In this document: piece by piece, positions 41,362 through 50,660 of the stretch
Numbering within the stretch: the stretch's first letter is position 1
Layout: every line of letters starts with the position of its first letter
Origin: JBPOFM01 sp051252455
GTDB lineage: Bacteria > Bacteroidota > Bacteroidia > Flavobacteriales > Flavobacteriaceae
DNA length: 64,000 nucleotides
Reading direction: 5' to 3'
Assembly: GCA_051252455.1 (NCBI GenBank)
Contig: JBPOFM010000006.1
Span: 177,484-241,483 of the forward strand
Translations under genes and position numbers: made by a program
Notes under the pieces: model-generated
Database searches by the model: none
Told to the model about the DNA's origin: nothing
What the model saw: the letters and a program-made list of their open reading frames with translations, nothing else

Positions 41362-43059
41362 ATGAACTACCTTCTTAAACTAGTGTTCGTTTCATTTCTG
41401 TTAGCCACGATTCATTCTGGTTTTTCGCAAGACATTCTTATACCTTATAGAATAGGAGAGCTCTATGGTTTGAGTAACGTTAAGGGTAAAATAGTCGTGG
41501 AACCAAAGTATGATCAGATTTTTTGGGTGCAAGATCATTATTTTAAAACTGTTATAAAGCAGGAACTCAATGATACGCTTAAAGCAGATGGCAATCGTTG
41601 GTATATTCGAAATGAATCCATTGAACTGAAAGGACTGTTGTTTGAAAAAAATGAGATCCTAAAGGATGAACCTTTTAGAGACTTTAAAATCTATCCGAAT
41701 AAATTCATAATTGGAAGCTATGATGGCGGTTTTTACAATCTAACCCAAGCACAATATGATATTTACAAACAAGAAAAATTCACTTCACTCTTTGATCTGA
41801 ATGGAAGGTTGGTGGAAAACTTCAGAAAGTTATATACGATTGATGAGGTTGGCCAAAAAAAATCAAAAAAGACTGATTCAAAGTACATGCTCTTCGGAAC
41901 GGAACAGTTTGATGGTCGTAACGCATTATTCAGATATGACATAGAAAAGCAAAAAATACATGATTGGCTTCTGACAGATGTAAAGCATATTTACATTAAG
42001 AAACAGGATTACGATAAAGACATCTTGTTATTGGAATACTATGATATAGATGGTCAAAAAGTTGAGAAGATACTCAATTATGGGATTGAAAGCCCCACCC
42101 TCGAAAAAAATGAAGCTTTAAAAACAGAATTTCAAGAAAGAAATTATGAAAGGGAATATATCAATTATGATGATATTAGTGTGAGAGTAGAAGAAGTAGA
42201 AAAAGTTCCACCAACCACATATACCAATGAAAGAACATCCTTTAAACCTTATTATGAACAAGAACAGGGTAATTTGGTTTATATAGAATCTGAAGAAACA
42301 AAAACCGCAGTTTCATTATCCAGCGAAGACCAATTGTGTTTACGAAATCCTTCGTCTAAAAAAGTCTATGGATCCGTTATCTACAAGAGGAATAATGGAT
42401 TTGGAATTATTAGCGAGGGTCAGATGAATCCGCCTATTTACGATTCCATTTATTATTATTCATCAAAATTTTTGGTCAAGAAAAAAATCAAGGACATCTA
42501 TCAATATGGATTGTTAAATGATGATGGAAGCGTACTTCTTGCTGTCGAATTTGATTCAATTCACAGCATGAAAAAGTTGATTATAGGAGAAAACAGGAAA
42601 CGACAAGATACGATAGTGCGTGTCAATAATGATAAGGATCTATATAGTTATTCTTCAAAAAGAGACAAGAATCCGTATGTCAAAAATTATATAAATGAAA
42701 TAATTGTTTGGAAAAATGGTGTATGTGGCTTATTTGATGGCAGGATCGAAAAACTAATTTTGCCAATTGAATACAATTGGATGGCTCAAAACGGACTCGA
42801 ATTTATTGGAGAAAAGAAAAGTGATTTTATGGTTTTGAAAAAGGACAATCGTTACGACATCATAAAATCAGTATATAGCAGGAATTCAAAATCCTATAGT
42901 CTCGAAAAATTGAATACAAAAGCATTGCCATATATACCTTTTTCCATCACAGAAAACTATTATGAAAGTGAAGGTTTGGATTTGTTGGGTCTGTACGATG
43001 AAAATTTTAAATTTAGGGGTTATGCAAGAAAAGATGGTTTCTTGTATTTTAAGGATTAA
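41362..43059 (+). CDS. Secreted WG-repeat-like protein of unknown function
   Basis: The 565-residue protein has a signal peptide (MNYLLKLVFVSFLLATIHSGFSQ). Segments such as YGLSNVKGKIVVEPKYDQIFW, YGLLNDDGSVLLAVEFDSIH and CGLFDGRIEKLILPIEYNW follow the WG-repeat pattern (G-x-x-D/N-x-x-G-x-x-x-x-P-x-x-Y/F-D). These form beta-rich repeats in many Bacteroidota surface proteins. A long central region (about 130-330) lacks clear repeats. It starts 4 bp after the nitronate monooxygenase stop, so the two are cotranscribed. Its molecular role is unknown. Confidence 0.7.
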   Translation: MNYLLKLVFVSFLLATIHSGFSQDILIPYRIGELYGLSNVKGKIVVEPKYDQIFWVQDHYFKTVIKQELNDTLKADGNRWYIRNESIELKGLLFEKNEILKDEPFRDFKIYPNKFIIGSYDGGFYNLTQAQYDIYKQEKFTSLFDLNGRLVENFRKLYTIDEVGQKKSKKTDSKYMLFGTEQFDGRNALFRYDIEKQKIHDWLLTDVKHIYIKKQDYDKDILLLEYYDIDGQKVEKILNYGIESPTLEKNEALKTEFQERNYEREYINYDDISVRVEEVEKVPPTTYTNERTSFKPYYEQEQGNLVYIESEETKTAVSLSSEDQLCLRNPSSKKVYGSVIYKRNNGFGIISEGQMNPPIYDSIYYYSSKFLVKKKIKDIYQYGLLNDDGSVLLAVEFDSIHSMKKLIIGENRKRQDTIVRVNNDKDLYSYSSKRDKNPYVKNYINEIIVWKNGVCGLFDGRIEKLILPIEYNWMAQNGLEFIGEKKSDFMVLKKDNRYDIIKSVYSRNSKSYSLEKLNTKALPYIPFSITENYYESEGLDLLGLYDENFKFRGYARKDGFLYFKD

Positions 43060-43073
43060 CGTTTATCTTACCA

Positions 43074-43526
43074 ATGAACTCACTAAAAAGAACCAATTCT
43101 TCAGATTTAGATTTCATAAAATTGGTGGCATGTTTAGATGCCGATTTAAAAATCAGAGACGGTGAAGACCATTCATTTTACCACCAATTTAATGCCATAA
43201 CGAATCTTAACCATTGCATTGTCTGTTATGACGATTCTATAGCTGTTGCTTGTGGAGCAATTAAACCATTCGATCAGGACACAGCCGAAGTCAAGCGCAT
43301 GTATGTCTTACCAGCCTTTAGAGGTAAAGGCATTGCTTCATATATACTCAACGCATTAGAATCTTGGGCAAAAGAACTCGGCTACTCTCAATGTGTTTTG
43401 GAGACAGGATTAAAGCAGCCAGAAGCCATATCCCTTTATAAGAAAAATGGTTACCAACTCATTCAAAATTATGGTCAATATATAGGCGTTGAAAACAGTG
43501 TTTGTTTAAAGAAGCAATTACTCTAA
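43074..43526 (+). CDS. GNAT-family N-acetyltransferase
   Basis: A 150-residue acetyltransferase of the GNAT fold. The acetyl-CoA motif VKRMYVLPAFRGKGIASYIL (residues 83-102) contains the pyrophosphate-binding R-G-K-G-I-A loop, followed by ALESWAKELGYSQCVLETG and the C-terminal AISLYKKNGYQLIQNYGQY. The substrate, a small amine or protein N-terminus, cannot be told. It follows the WG-repeat-like gene after 14 bp and converges with the PLP-enzyme gene. Confidence 0.9.
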   Translation: MNSLKRTNSSDLDFIKLVACLDADLKIRDGEDHSFYHQFNAITNLNHCIVCYDDSIAVACGAIKPFDQDTAEVKRMYVLPAFRGKGIASYILNALESWAKELGYSQCVLETGLKQPEAISLYKKNGYQLIQNYGQYIGVENSVCLKKQLL

Positions 43527-43547
43527 AACTTGATAAATCAAAATTTT

Positions 43548-45395
43548 TCAAATGTCTTGCACAAACTCTAAAAACACTTTTTTATGCGCGTCCATATCCA
43601 TGTTTGGTGATAAGGACGCTCTTACAATATAATCTTTATCACCTTCTTTAGTAGTACCTTGAGTGGATGTTGCTGGAATCGTCCAATAAACGCCTTTTAA
43701 TTGTCCATAGCTGACGCAAAATTTACTTTCTTCAGGAATTTTGGTAATCATTAAGTTGATCAACTTCAGATTCAAAGCTCTTTTGAAGGATTCTTTTTCT
43801 TCAGGAGAATCACCTTTAGTTGGGAGATCTAATGAAAAAACGGAAGGTGTAAAATTCTGTTCTGCCAATTCTTCAGACACGAAATTGATTTTCGCCGATG
43901 GCAATGTTTTCTGAATGAAGTTTACGAACTCACGTGTGTTTACATAGGCATCACTAATTCGTTGGTTCATCGATGGCAATTGCTCCGCCAAAATTTGATA
44001 TTGGAGTGCTGTCGCTTCATTATCACAAAGCGTAAGATGCAATGCTATTTTATCCATCAAGGACTCGGTTTTTTTGTTTGCGACGCAATATCCGGCCGTA
44101 CAGCGTCCTCCACTAGGAAATTTAGAACCGCTCGCATAAGAAATAGACCTGACAGTTGAAAGTATTTCACCGTCACCTAAAAAATGAACATTCGGACAAA
44201 AAGTTTGGTCCAATATAAAAACAGGGTCAATTGCAATGTCACCATTCGCTGTTTTTCGTTCTTTACCTAAAACGGTTTTCAGGTTTTCCAAATTAGGAAC
44301 TTCAACTCTCGGATTGGTTGGAATTTCTGCAATTATATACGGAATCGCATCTTCATTCGCGATAGATTCCAAAATACTTTCTAGACTTCTCACCATATCG
44401 TTATCACCATCGACCAACAAATCGACAATTTCAACACTTTCAAGGCAGGCTGCAACACGTCTTGCTTGATCGTTTGTGCCGCCATAACAGTTAGGAGGGA
44501 CAATAAACTTGATTTGCTTACCCTTGTGATTTTCCAATGCATCATGAATCAATCCCATCATAATGGCATACTGAATGGAAAGACCACTTGATCCAACTAA
44601 AGGTTGTCCAGTTGTACCAGTGATGGTTTTGATGGCCTCCAACACCTGTTTTTTGTTACTTTCGTAATTGAAACTATTAATATCCAAATCGGCTGTCTGA
44701 ATTGTGAAAGCATTAAGAACCGTGAGACAATTGGACGGCGTCATGGCAATAGTTTCTCGTCTTCTTACATGTTGTATTTCTGAAATATAAGATTCATTAT
44801 GTTCCCCGTTTACCAACAATACACTTCCCAGTTCTCCGTAAAGGGTGACGGTAAAATCGATATGAGGATGGATGTTAACCGTATTTAAGGTATCGTATTG
44901 AGATACGAAAACAGTACTTCCTTCAAAATTTTCAACGGTGTCAACATTTTCAATTTGTCTTAACTCAAACTTATAGCCATATACGGATCGGAGAATTTCA
45001 GTATCGAAACAATCTGGCAACTTTCCTGTGTAAAGAATTTGGGTGTTTTTGTTATTTAAAAGATTCGTTCTTAAAATGGCTAAAATTGGTGTGGTCTTCG
45101 ATGAAAAACTAATAACATTTTCCGGCTCTAGATCATGCAGCTTCGCAATGGTCCATTCTAAAACACATGATAAAGGATGGCCCAATCGAATATAATCATA
45201 CGCTGTAGGTAGTATTTTCAGAGCAGAGGCTTCCGAATTTTTCGCCTTATAAAGTGTTTCAAATTGATCTAAAAATTGTGTTTTTGCCTGTGATTCATCA
45301 TAAATATCCAGTCGATGAGTTGTAGTTGTCAACCAACCTGCTGGCATATTTTTAGTTACATTTTCAATATAGTTGATAAGGGTTTGATCAGACAT
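43548..45395 (-). CDS. Large PLP-dependent enzyme of the Cys/Met-metabolism superfamily
   Basis: A 615-residue protein, longer than the usual 380-430 of this superfamily. The C-terminal two thirds have the fold of cystathionine gamma-synthase-like enzymes: a GTTGQPLVGSSGLSIQYA cofactor-phosphate region near residue 265, FILDQTFCPNVHFLGDGE near residue 405 with the Asp, and YASGSKFPSGGRCTAGYCV near residue 430 with the Lys that would bind PLP. The N-terminal 230 residues (from MSDQTLINYIENVTKNMPAG) match nothing I recognise. The start at 45395 was chosen over an ATG 27 bp upstream. It is monocistronic. The reaction, perhaps a gamma-lyase or sulfhydrylase, is unassigned. Confidence 0.78.
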   Translation of the reverse strand: MSDQTLINYIENVTKNMPAGWLTTTTHRLDIYDESQAKTQFLDQFETLYKAKNSEASALKILPTAYDYIRLGHPLSCVLEWTIAKLHDLEPENVISFSSKTTPILAILRTNLLNNKNTQILYTGKLPDCFDTEILRSVYGYKFELRQIENVDTVENFEGSTVFVSQYDTLNTVNIHPHIDFTVTLYGELGSVLLVNGEHNESYISEIQHVRRRETIAMTPSNCLTVLNAFTIQTADLDINSFNYESNKKQVLEAIKTITGTTGQPLVGSSGLSIQYAIMMGLIHDALENHKGKQIKFIVPPNCYGGTNDQARRVAACLESVEIVDLLVDGDNDMVRSLESILESIANEDAIPYIIAEIPTNPRVEVPNLENLKTVLGKERKTANGDIAIDPVFILDQTFCPNVHFLGDGEILSTVRSISYASGSKFPSGGRCTAGYCVANKKTESLMDKIALHLTLCDNEATALQYQILAEQLPSMNQRISDAYVNTREFVNFIQKTLPSAKINFVSEELAEQNFTPSVFSLDLPTKGDSPEEKESFKRALNLKLINLMITKIPEESKFCVSYGQLKGVYWTIPATSTQGTTKEGDKDYIVRASLSPNMDMDAHKKVFLEFVQDI

Positions 45396-45551
45396 AAATT
45401 TTGTTTTTAAATAGATTCGCAAGATACGTTAATTAGGTTTTTTATTGGAAAAAACGCGCAGAAGTATCGTATATAAATTTGGATGGGAGATAGACGAGCT
45501 TAAACATTCACTTATAACAAAAATCATTTTTAAGCAAGCGAATACACACGT

Positions 45552-46121
45552 TCATACGGTCAATACGCCCCGAAATCCTCTTCCTGCATAATAAGATTCC
45601 ACCCCGTTGTGATAAATAAAGACGGTATCAAATCGAAAATCTCCGAAAATTGCACCACCTAATTCTCTGATATTGGACGGTGTTTTCAACCAACTGGATG
45701 TTTTTGTATCGAACGAACCAAATGTTTGTAATTCTTGGTAGTGTTCTTTTGAGAGGAGTTCAACACCCATTTCTGCAGCCAGTTCCATGGCACTTCCTTT
45801 CGGTTTGTTTGCTTTTCTGGATTCCCATGCCTTTCGGTCATAGCAAAGGCTTCGGCGATCTTTAGGACTTTCAGGTGAGCAGTCAAAAAAAATATATTCG
45901 TCTGTTTTTTTATTATAGGAAATAAGTTCGGGTTCTCCACCTGTAATTTCCATTTGACGGAGTGACCAGAGTTTTTGAGTATTGGCCTTAAGTTTTGCCT
46001 CCACTTGAGCCCAAGTTAGATCTTTATGACGTTTTTTGTGTTTCTCGAAACGTAATTTTAAGAGTTCGAGCTGTTCGCGTTGTTCTGCCGTAGATAATTC
46101 TTTTGAAGCTTTTTTTGTCAT
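45552..46121 (-). CDS. DUF4256 family protein
   Basis: The 189-residue cytoplasmic protein belongs to DUF4256. It contains LKANTQKLWSLRQMEITGGE and ISYNKKTDEYIFFDCSPESP in the first half, RRSLCYDRKAWESRKANKP in the middle, and GGAIFGDFRFDTVFIYHNG near the C-terminus, the conserved blocks of this family. Function is unknown. The start at 46121 (MTKKASKELSTAEQ) avoids overlap with the upstream gene. It is last in the M14 peptidase, histidine kinase, DJ-1/PfpI, DUF4256 series, with a 19-bp gap. Confidence 0.85.
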   Translation of the reverse strand: MTKKASKELSTAEQREQLELLKLRFEKHKKRHKDLTWAQVEAKLKANTQKLWSLRQMEITGGEPELISYNKKTDEYIFFDCSPESPKDRRSLCYDRKAWESRKANKPKGSAMELAAEMGVELLSKEHYQELQTFGSFDTKTSSWLKTPSNIRELGGAIFGDFRFDTVFIYHNGVESYYAGRGFRGVLTV

Positions 46122-46140
46122 GATTTCAGTTTTTCTATCC

Positions 46141-46896
46141 TTATTTTTTCCAATTCTGAAGACGATCGAGGTAGAGGTAGCTCTCCACAAAAGCCCTATG
46201 TTCTCGACTTGTCATTTTTTCAACTAAATTTAATGCGGAAATATAACTAGCCAAATTTCCATTGGAAGAACTGAATTTCCCATCTTCAACAAAGGTGACC
46301 ATACTATCATCCTGAACTTTTAAGTTTGGATACTCTTTTTGAAGTTGCTCACCGCCACCAATCCAAGTGACTATTTTATGACCATCTGCAATGCCTGAAG
46401 CTCCAATGAGTTGTGCACCTGCACAATTGCTGACCATATATGTAGTTTCTTCGTTCTTCTCTTTGATAAAATTGACAATTGTACGGTTGTGAACTTGTGC
46501 ATACATATCATAAGCACTTGGTACAAATAACACTTCGAGCTTTGGGGAATTAGAAAAAGTATAATCCGGAAGGATGCGGATGCCTTCTTCTGTTGTGATT
46601 GGATTATCTGTTTCAGCTATGGTGATGACGTTGAACAGCTGTTTTCCATCTTCTGTTGGCTTTGCAAAAACATCAGATGTCGCAATGACTTCACTCTGCA
46701 AAACACCGTTATACATCAATAAACCGATCGTTGGTAATTCCGAATTGAAGGGTTTTAAATGTTTTGTTAAGGTGTCCGCTGCACTCTCCATCTCAACGAT
46801 TTCTGAAGGTTCAATCGTGTTTTTTGATGATTGTTCTTTACAGTTGAATAGCGCTAATGCAACCCATAGAATGACTACCAATGTTGAAGTTTTCAT
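46141..46896 (-). CDS. DJ-1/PfpI-family lipoprotein
   Basis: A 251-residue exported protein of the DJ-1/PfpI superfamily. The signal MKTSTLVVILWVALALFNC carries a lipobox with the Cys at residue 19, so the domain is membrane-anchored outside the cytoplasm, which is unusual for this mostly cytoplasmic fold. The nucleophile elbow TYMVSNCAGAQLIGASG near residue 157 provides the reactive Cys. The core begins PTIGLLMYNGV near residue 55. It resembles ThiJ/PfpI-like proteins with an AraC-type N-terminal fold but has no DNA-binding part. It lies 37 bp after the histidine kinase gene. Confidence 0.85.
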   Translation of the reverse strand: MKTSTLVVILWVALALFNCKEQSSKNTIEPSEIVEMESAADTLTKHLKPFNSELPTIGLLMYNGVLQSEVIATSDVFAKPTEDGKQLFNVITIAETDNPITTEEGIRILPDYTFSNSPKLEVLFVPSAYDMYAQVHNRTIVNFIKEKNEETTYMVSNCAGAQLIGASGIADGHKIVTWIGGGEQLQKEYPNLKVQDDSMVTFVEDGKFSSSNGNLASYISALNLVEKMTSREHRAFVESYLYLDRLQNWKK

Positions 46897-46933
46897 TGAA
46901 GTTGTTGTTTTATCAGTTTAAATATAAAAAATA

Positions 46934-48004
46934 TTAAGAATTCTTAACGGGAAATTTAAAGTAAAAATTGGAGCCTTCATTAACCACGCTTTTTACTCCG
47001 ATACTTCCATTAAATGCTAAAACAATTTTCTTCACGATTGCCAATCCCAACCCTGTGCTTGATTCGCCATCGGTAGGCTTGGTACTTGTTCTTTGGAAAT
47101 AGTTGAAAAGTTTATTCTGCTCATCCAATGGAATTCCTTTTCCTGTATCAATAACTTCTGTAAAAATGAGTCCTTTTTCTTCCGAGACCTTCACGATAAT
47201 CACACTGTTTTTATCTGAATATTTAATGGCATTCGACAACAAATTATTCAATACTTCAGATAAGTGATGGGTGTCAATATCAGCAATTAACTCATCTAAT
47301 TCAGTACTGAATTGAATTGAGATGTCTTTCTTTTTTGCCAATAATTGATTGATTCTGATTTGTTTCTTTACAAACACAATGTAATCATGTCTGTCAAAAT
47401 TCAGTGCAATATGACCAGATTCAATTTTGGAAACATCTAGTAGTTGTACAATAAGCTCGAGAATATTTTCACTTAAAGATTGAATAAGACTGACACTTTC
47501 CTTTTCATCATCAGTCATTTTAGAGTCTTTGTCGCTCAAAATTAAATCCGCAAAACTGTAAATTCCACTTACTGGATTTCGTATGTCGTGTGCTGCGATG
47601 CCAATGAATTTGTTTTTTTCATCATTAAGATGTTTTAACTTGGCGTTGGTCTCGTTCAATTGATCATGTTTTTGACGAAAATAAAACACAAGCAGCCCAA
47701 TGCTGATGAAAATGGCTAAACGCACATGTGCATTCCAAAATGCATAAAATTGATGCGAATATATTTTTGTGTTAATATCTACAAAATACCAACACGCTGC
47801 GGCGAAAAAAGAAATAATGATAATCTGTCTTTTTGAACATGTATTGCTGATGGCCAACAGTGCAATTGGAATCAAGTAAAACACGGAAAAGGAAAGTTCA
47901 GAACCAGAATAGTAATCGCAGAGCGTTATAATGCCGATGATTATTAAGGTTATAGAGATGACTAACGGCTTACTCTTGATTCTATCTATAAACGGCATAA
48001 GCAT
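46934..48004 (-). CDS. Membrane sensor histidine kinase
   Basis: A 356-residue kinase with four transmembrane helices (about 13-30, 38-56, 60-76 and 91-109) and no large periplasmic domain. A short coiled coil (112-130) leads to a HisKA domain with H139 (FIGIAAHDIRNPVSGI). An HATPase domain follows with the N-box NNLLSNAIKYSD near residue 245, DTGKGI and TGLGLAIVKKI. No response regulator gene is adjacent. It follows the M14 peptidase gene after 58 bp and precedes the DJ-1/PfpI gene after 37 bp. A start at 47998 is equally possible. Confidence 0.88.
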   Translation of the reverse strand: MLMPFIDRIKSKPLVISITLIIIGIITLCDYYSGSELSFSVFYLIPIALLAISNTCSKRQIIIISFFAAACWYFVDINTKIYSHQFYAFWNAHVRLAIFISIGLLVFYFRQKHDQLNETNAKLKHLNDEKNKFIGIAAHDIRNPVSGIYSFADLILSDKDSKMTDDEKESVSLIQSLSENILELIVQLLDVSKIESGHIALNFDRHDYIVFVKKQIRINQLLAKKKDISIQFSTELDELIADIDTHHLSEVLNNLLSNAIKYSDKNSVIIVKVSEEKGLIFTEVIDTGKGIPLDEQNKLFNYFQRTSTKPTDGESSTGLGLAIVKKIVLAFNGSIGVKSVVNEGSNFYFKFPVKNS

Positions 48005-48062
48005 ATTAACATAACGGGATGTAGGGTTTTTTTAAATGGACTAACAATGCTAAAACTTTAAA

Positions 48063-50546
48063 TTAATAACTATTATTGTTGACAAAGAAAATTGCATTGA
48101 TTAAAAAGAGTTTCCCGTTTTCCCAGAAGCTTCTAAATAGCATATTATCTACCATATAGATGATACTTCCATTGCCTACCTGCTCTTCGCCCAGCACTAA
48201 AGAATTACCCAGATTTTTCACGGCATCACTTCCTGCAAAACCGGAAGTTGGTTTTGGCTGTTCGCCCAACCATACGATGTTGTAACCACTTTCCAATAAG
48301 CTGTAAGATTCATTGCCTTGTTTTAAAGTGAAGTAGGTATTGTCATACCCAAAAGCCATCGGATGCGTTGTATCTACCTGACTCTTAAAGACTGCTCCAA
48401 TAATGAAATCTTTGGCTGATTCTCTCTCCCTTTGCGCGTAAGGGATGAGATTACTTTTTACTTTAGAACTATCCAAAGGTTTATTTCGTTTCAGTCCGAA
48501 ACCTTCAGTATCGGCAAAAATATTTAATGCACCATCGATCGCAATCACTTTTCCTCCATTGGAAACCCAATTCTTAAGTTTGTTCAAATTGTCTTCATCA
48601 AACAGTCTAGAATAATTGCCACTAGGAAGAATCAGAACATTATAGTTATTCAAATTGATGTTTGTGAAATCATCCGCATTGATCGAAGTCATGGGATAAT
48701 GTAACTGCTGTTCAAAGAAATGCCAAATTTGCCCATAATTTAAAGATTGTGTGTATTCTCCAGATAATACGGCAATTTTTGGCTTCCCTACCAATTTTAC
48801 ATCTGGCGAGCCGAAGTCTGGGCCTAATTTAGAAAAACCGCTAGATGCCGGCACTAAAGTTCTTTTGAATTTATTAGCAGCTTTCACAACAATAGCGTCA
48901 AAATTCCCAATGGTTTTATTATCACCTCGTGTAATAATCAAGGAACCGCTTTCATAGGTTTTGTCTGATGACGTGGTGAACGACTTTTCACTAAACCGTA
49001 CTTTGATATTCTGTTTTAAAAGTTCCACCAAAAATTCTGCATCTTTTAGATGATCCCATTTTGTAATATATCCTGTAGCATTGGAATCTTTGGTATTCAA
49101 AGTTGGTGTCATCCCTATCACACTTGTGGCAACCGATTTTGTGGTTTCTATGGCATCCAATCCATAAGCATAAGGAAGGCTCCAAGCAGTAATGTCATAA
49201 GTCAATGAATCGACCAATTTTGTTTGAGGTTCAAATAACACTTTCACCATTTTGCCTTTTGACTGATTGGTACTCACTACCAATTCGGCAGAAGTTGCAG
49301 TCATAGAGCCTACTTTGCTTGTTCCATAGTTGAAACCACTTACTTTTCCATTGGAAGCGTGGCCATATTTAATCTCATGCTTATCTAAAAGATCTTTCAA
49401 TGCCTGTATTTTATCAGCATGACCACGTAATACATAACTTCTTTGATTTGAATTGGAGGTCATGTCAAAATAGTTTTTAAACTCCATATTGAGTTTTTTG
49501 GCATTTTTTGATGCAATTTCTACGGTAGATAATCCAGTCACTGTATGATGCGCAACTCTATCCACCAAGGTCAGAACAATTCCTTCTTCGTTCAAAACGC
49601 CCAATCCCACTTGACCGGCTTGTTCATAGGTCATTCCGATGGCGCCTAAATAGGTTGGATAGGTATCACCATAACTTGGGTATAACAAATCAAAACGTTC
49701 TCGTGTAAAATAAAGCCATCCGTTCGCATCAAAATAAGTAGCGTTATTGGCTCCAATTTGATTTTGAAAATCACGTTGCCAATCCGTAATGATTTCGTGA
49801 TACGGTTCAGCGGCTGGTGCAAAATAATAAGGTTCATTTCTGCCTTGTTCATGAAAATCAACATGAATCTGTGGCAGCCATTTGTTATAAACTTTCAAGC
49901 GTGCAATGGTTTCTTTCTGCGACGCCCAAGCCCAATCCCGATTCAGATCAAATAAATAATGATTGGCACGTCCACCAGGCCATGGTTGGTTACTTTCACT
50001 GGCTTGTGCATCTGTGTCATAAGGCATACTTGCGGTCTCATTATACCAATTGACATAGCGATCGCGACCATCAGGATTCAGACAAGGATCGATTATCACC
50101 ACTGTATTTTTAAGCCATTCTTGTTTTTGGGTGAGGAGTTCAAAGATAGTTTTCATGGATGCCTCTGTGCTGGAAGCTTCTGTGCCATGAACATTATAAC
50201 TCAACCACACAATTGCCACCTCGTTTGATGAAGCGTTTCCTTTTAAAACACCAGCATTCTTAAGATTGTTTTCTCGTATGGTTTCAAGGTTTTCAATGTT
50301 CTCTTCGGAAGAAATAATGGCTAAATACAGTGGACGACGCTCATACGTTTCACCATACTGTTCTAATTTGATTTGATTTGGTAATTCTGAAGCGATTTTC
50401 TTGTAATAATCAACGACCTGATGATGTCTTGAAAATTGCGTGCCCAACTCATATCCTAAAAAATCTTTTGGAGAGGTGATTTGTTGGGCTTGAACGTTGG
50501 TGTGGCAGGCAATAATACATATTAAAGCAATAAGCAAAGTTTTCAT
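48063..50546 (-). CDS. M14-family zinc carboxypeptidase, secreted
   Basis: An 827-residue exported metallopeptidase. After a signal peptide (MKTLLIALICIIACHTNVQAQ) comes the M14 domain (about 25-370). Its metal site includes SYNVHGTEASSTEAS near residue 110 (His and Glu), the downstream IHVDFHEQGRNEP near residue 225 gives the third ligand, and GMTYEQAG near residue 302 supplies the likely catalytic Glu. The rest (about 375-827) holds an extra domain, with a GATase-like fold suggested by VLILPSGNYSRLFDEDN and WVSNGGKVIAIDG. The start at 50546 gives the clean signal peptide. It heads the four-gene operon. Confidence 0.9.
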   Translation of the reverse strand: MKTLLIALICIIACHTNVQAQQITSPKDFLGYELGTQFSRHHQVVDYYKKIASELPNQIKLEQYGETYERRPLYLAIISSEENIENLETIRENNLKNAGVLKGNASSNEVAIVWLSYNVHGTEASSTEASMKTIFELLTQKQEWLKNTVVIIDPCLNPDGRDRYVNWYNETASMPYDTDAQASESNQPWPGGRANHYLFDLNRDWAWASQKETIARLKVYNKWLPQIHVDFHEQGRNEPYYFAPAAEPYHEIITDWQRDFQNQIGANNATYFDANGWLYFTRERFDLLYPSYGDTYPTYLGAIGMTYEQAGQVGLGVLNEEGIVLTLVDRVAHHTVTGLSTVEIASKNAKKLNMEFKNYFDMTSNSNQRSYVLRGHADKIQALKDLLDKHEIKYGHASNGKVSGFNYGTSKVGSMTATSAELVVSTNQSKGKMVKVLFEPQTKLVDSLTYDITAWSLPYAYGLDAIETTKSVATSVIGMTPTLNTKDSNATGYITKWDHLKDAEFLVELLKQNIKVRFSEKSFTTSSDKTYESGSLIITRGDNKTIGNFDAIVVKAANKFKRTLVPASSGFSKLGPDFGSPDVKLVGKPKIAVLSGEYTQSLNYGQIWHFFEQQLHYPMTSINADDFTNINLNNYNVLILPSGNYSRLFDEDNLNKLKNWVSNGGKVIAIDGALNIFADTEGFGLKRNKPLDSSKVKSNLIPYAQRERESAKDFIIGAVFKSQVDTTHPMAFGYDNTYFTLKQGNESYSLLESGYNIVWLGEQPKPTSGFAGSDAVKNLGNSLVLGEEQVGNGSIIYMVDNMLFRSFWENGKLFLINAIFFVNNNSY

Positions 50547-50660
50547 TCCGATCATTGAGGGATTTATTAAGTAAAGATAGCGAGCAATTCGGAATTAACT
50601 AAAAATTAGGAGATAAAAAAGTCAATACTATTATCTTTACATTTGAATAGAATTTTGCCT

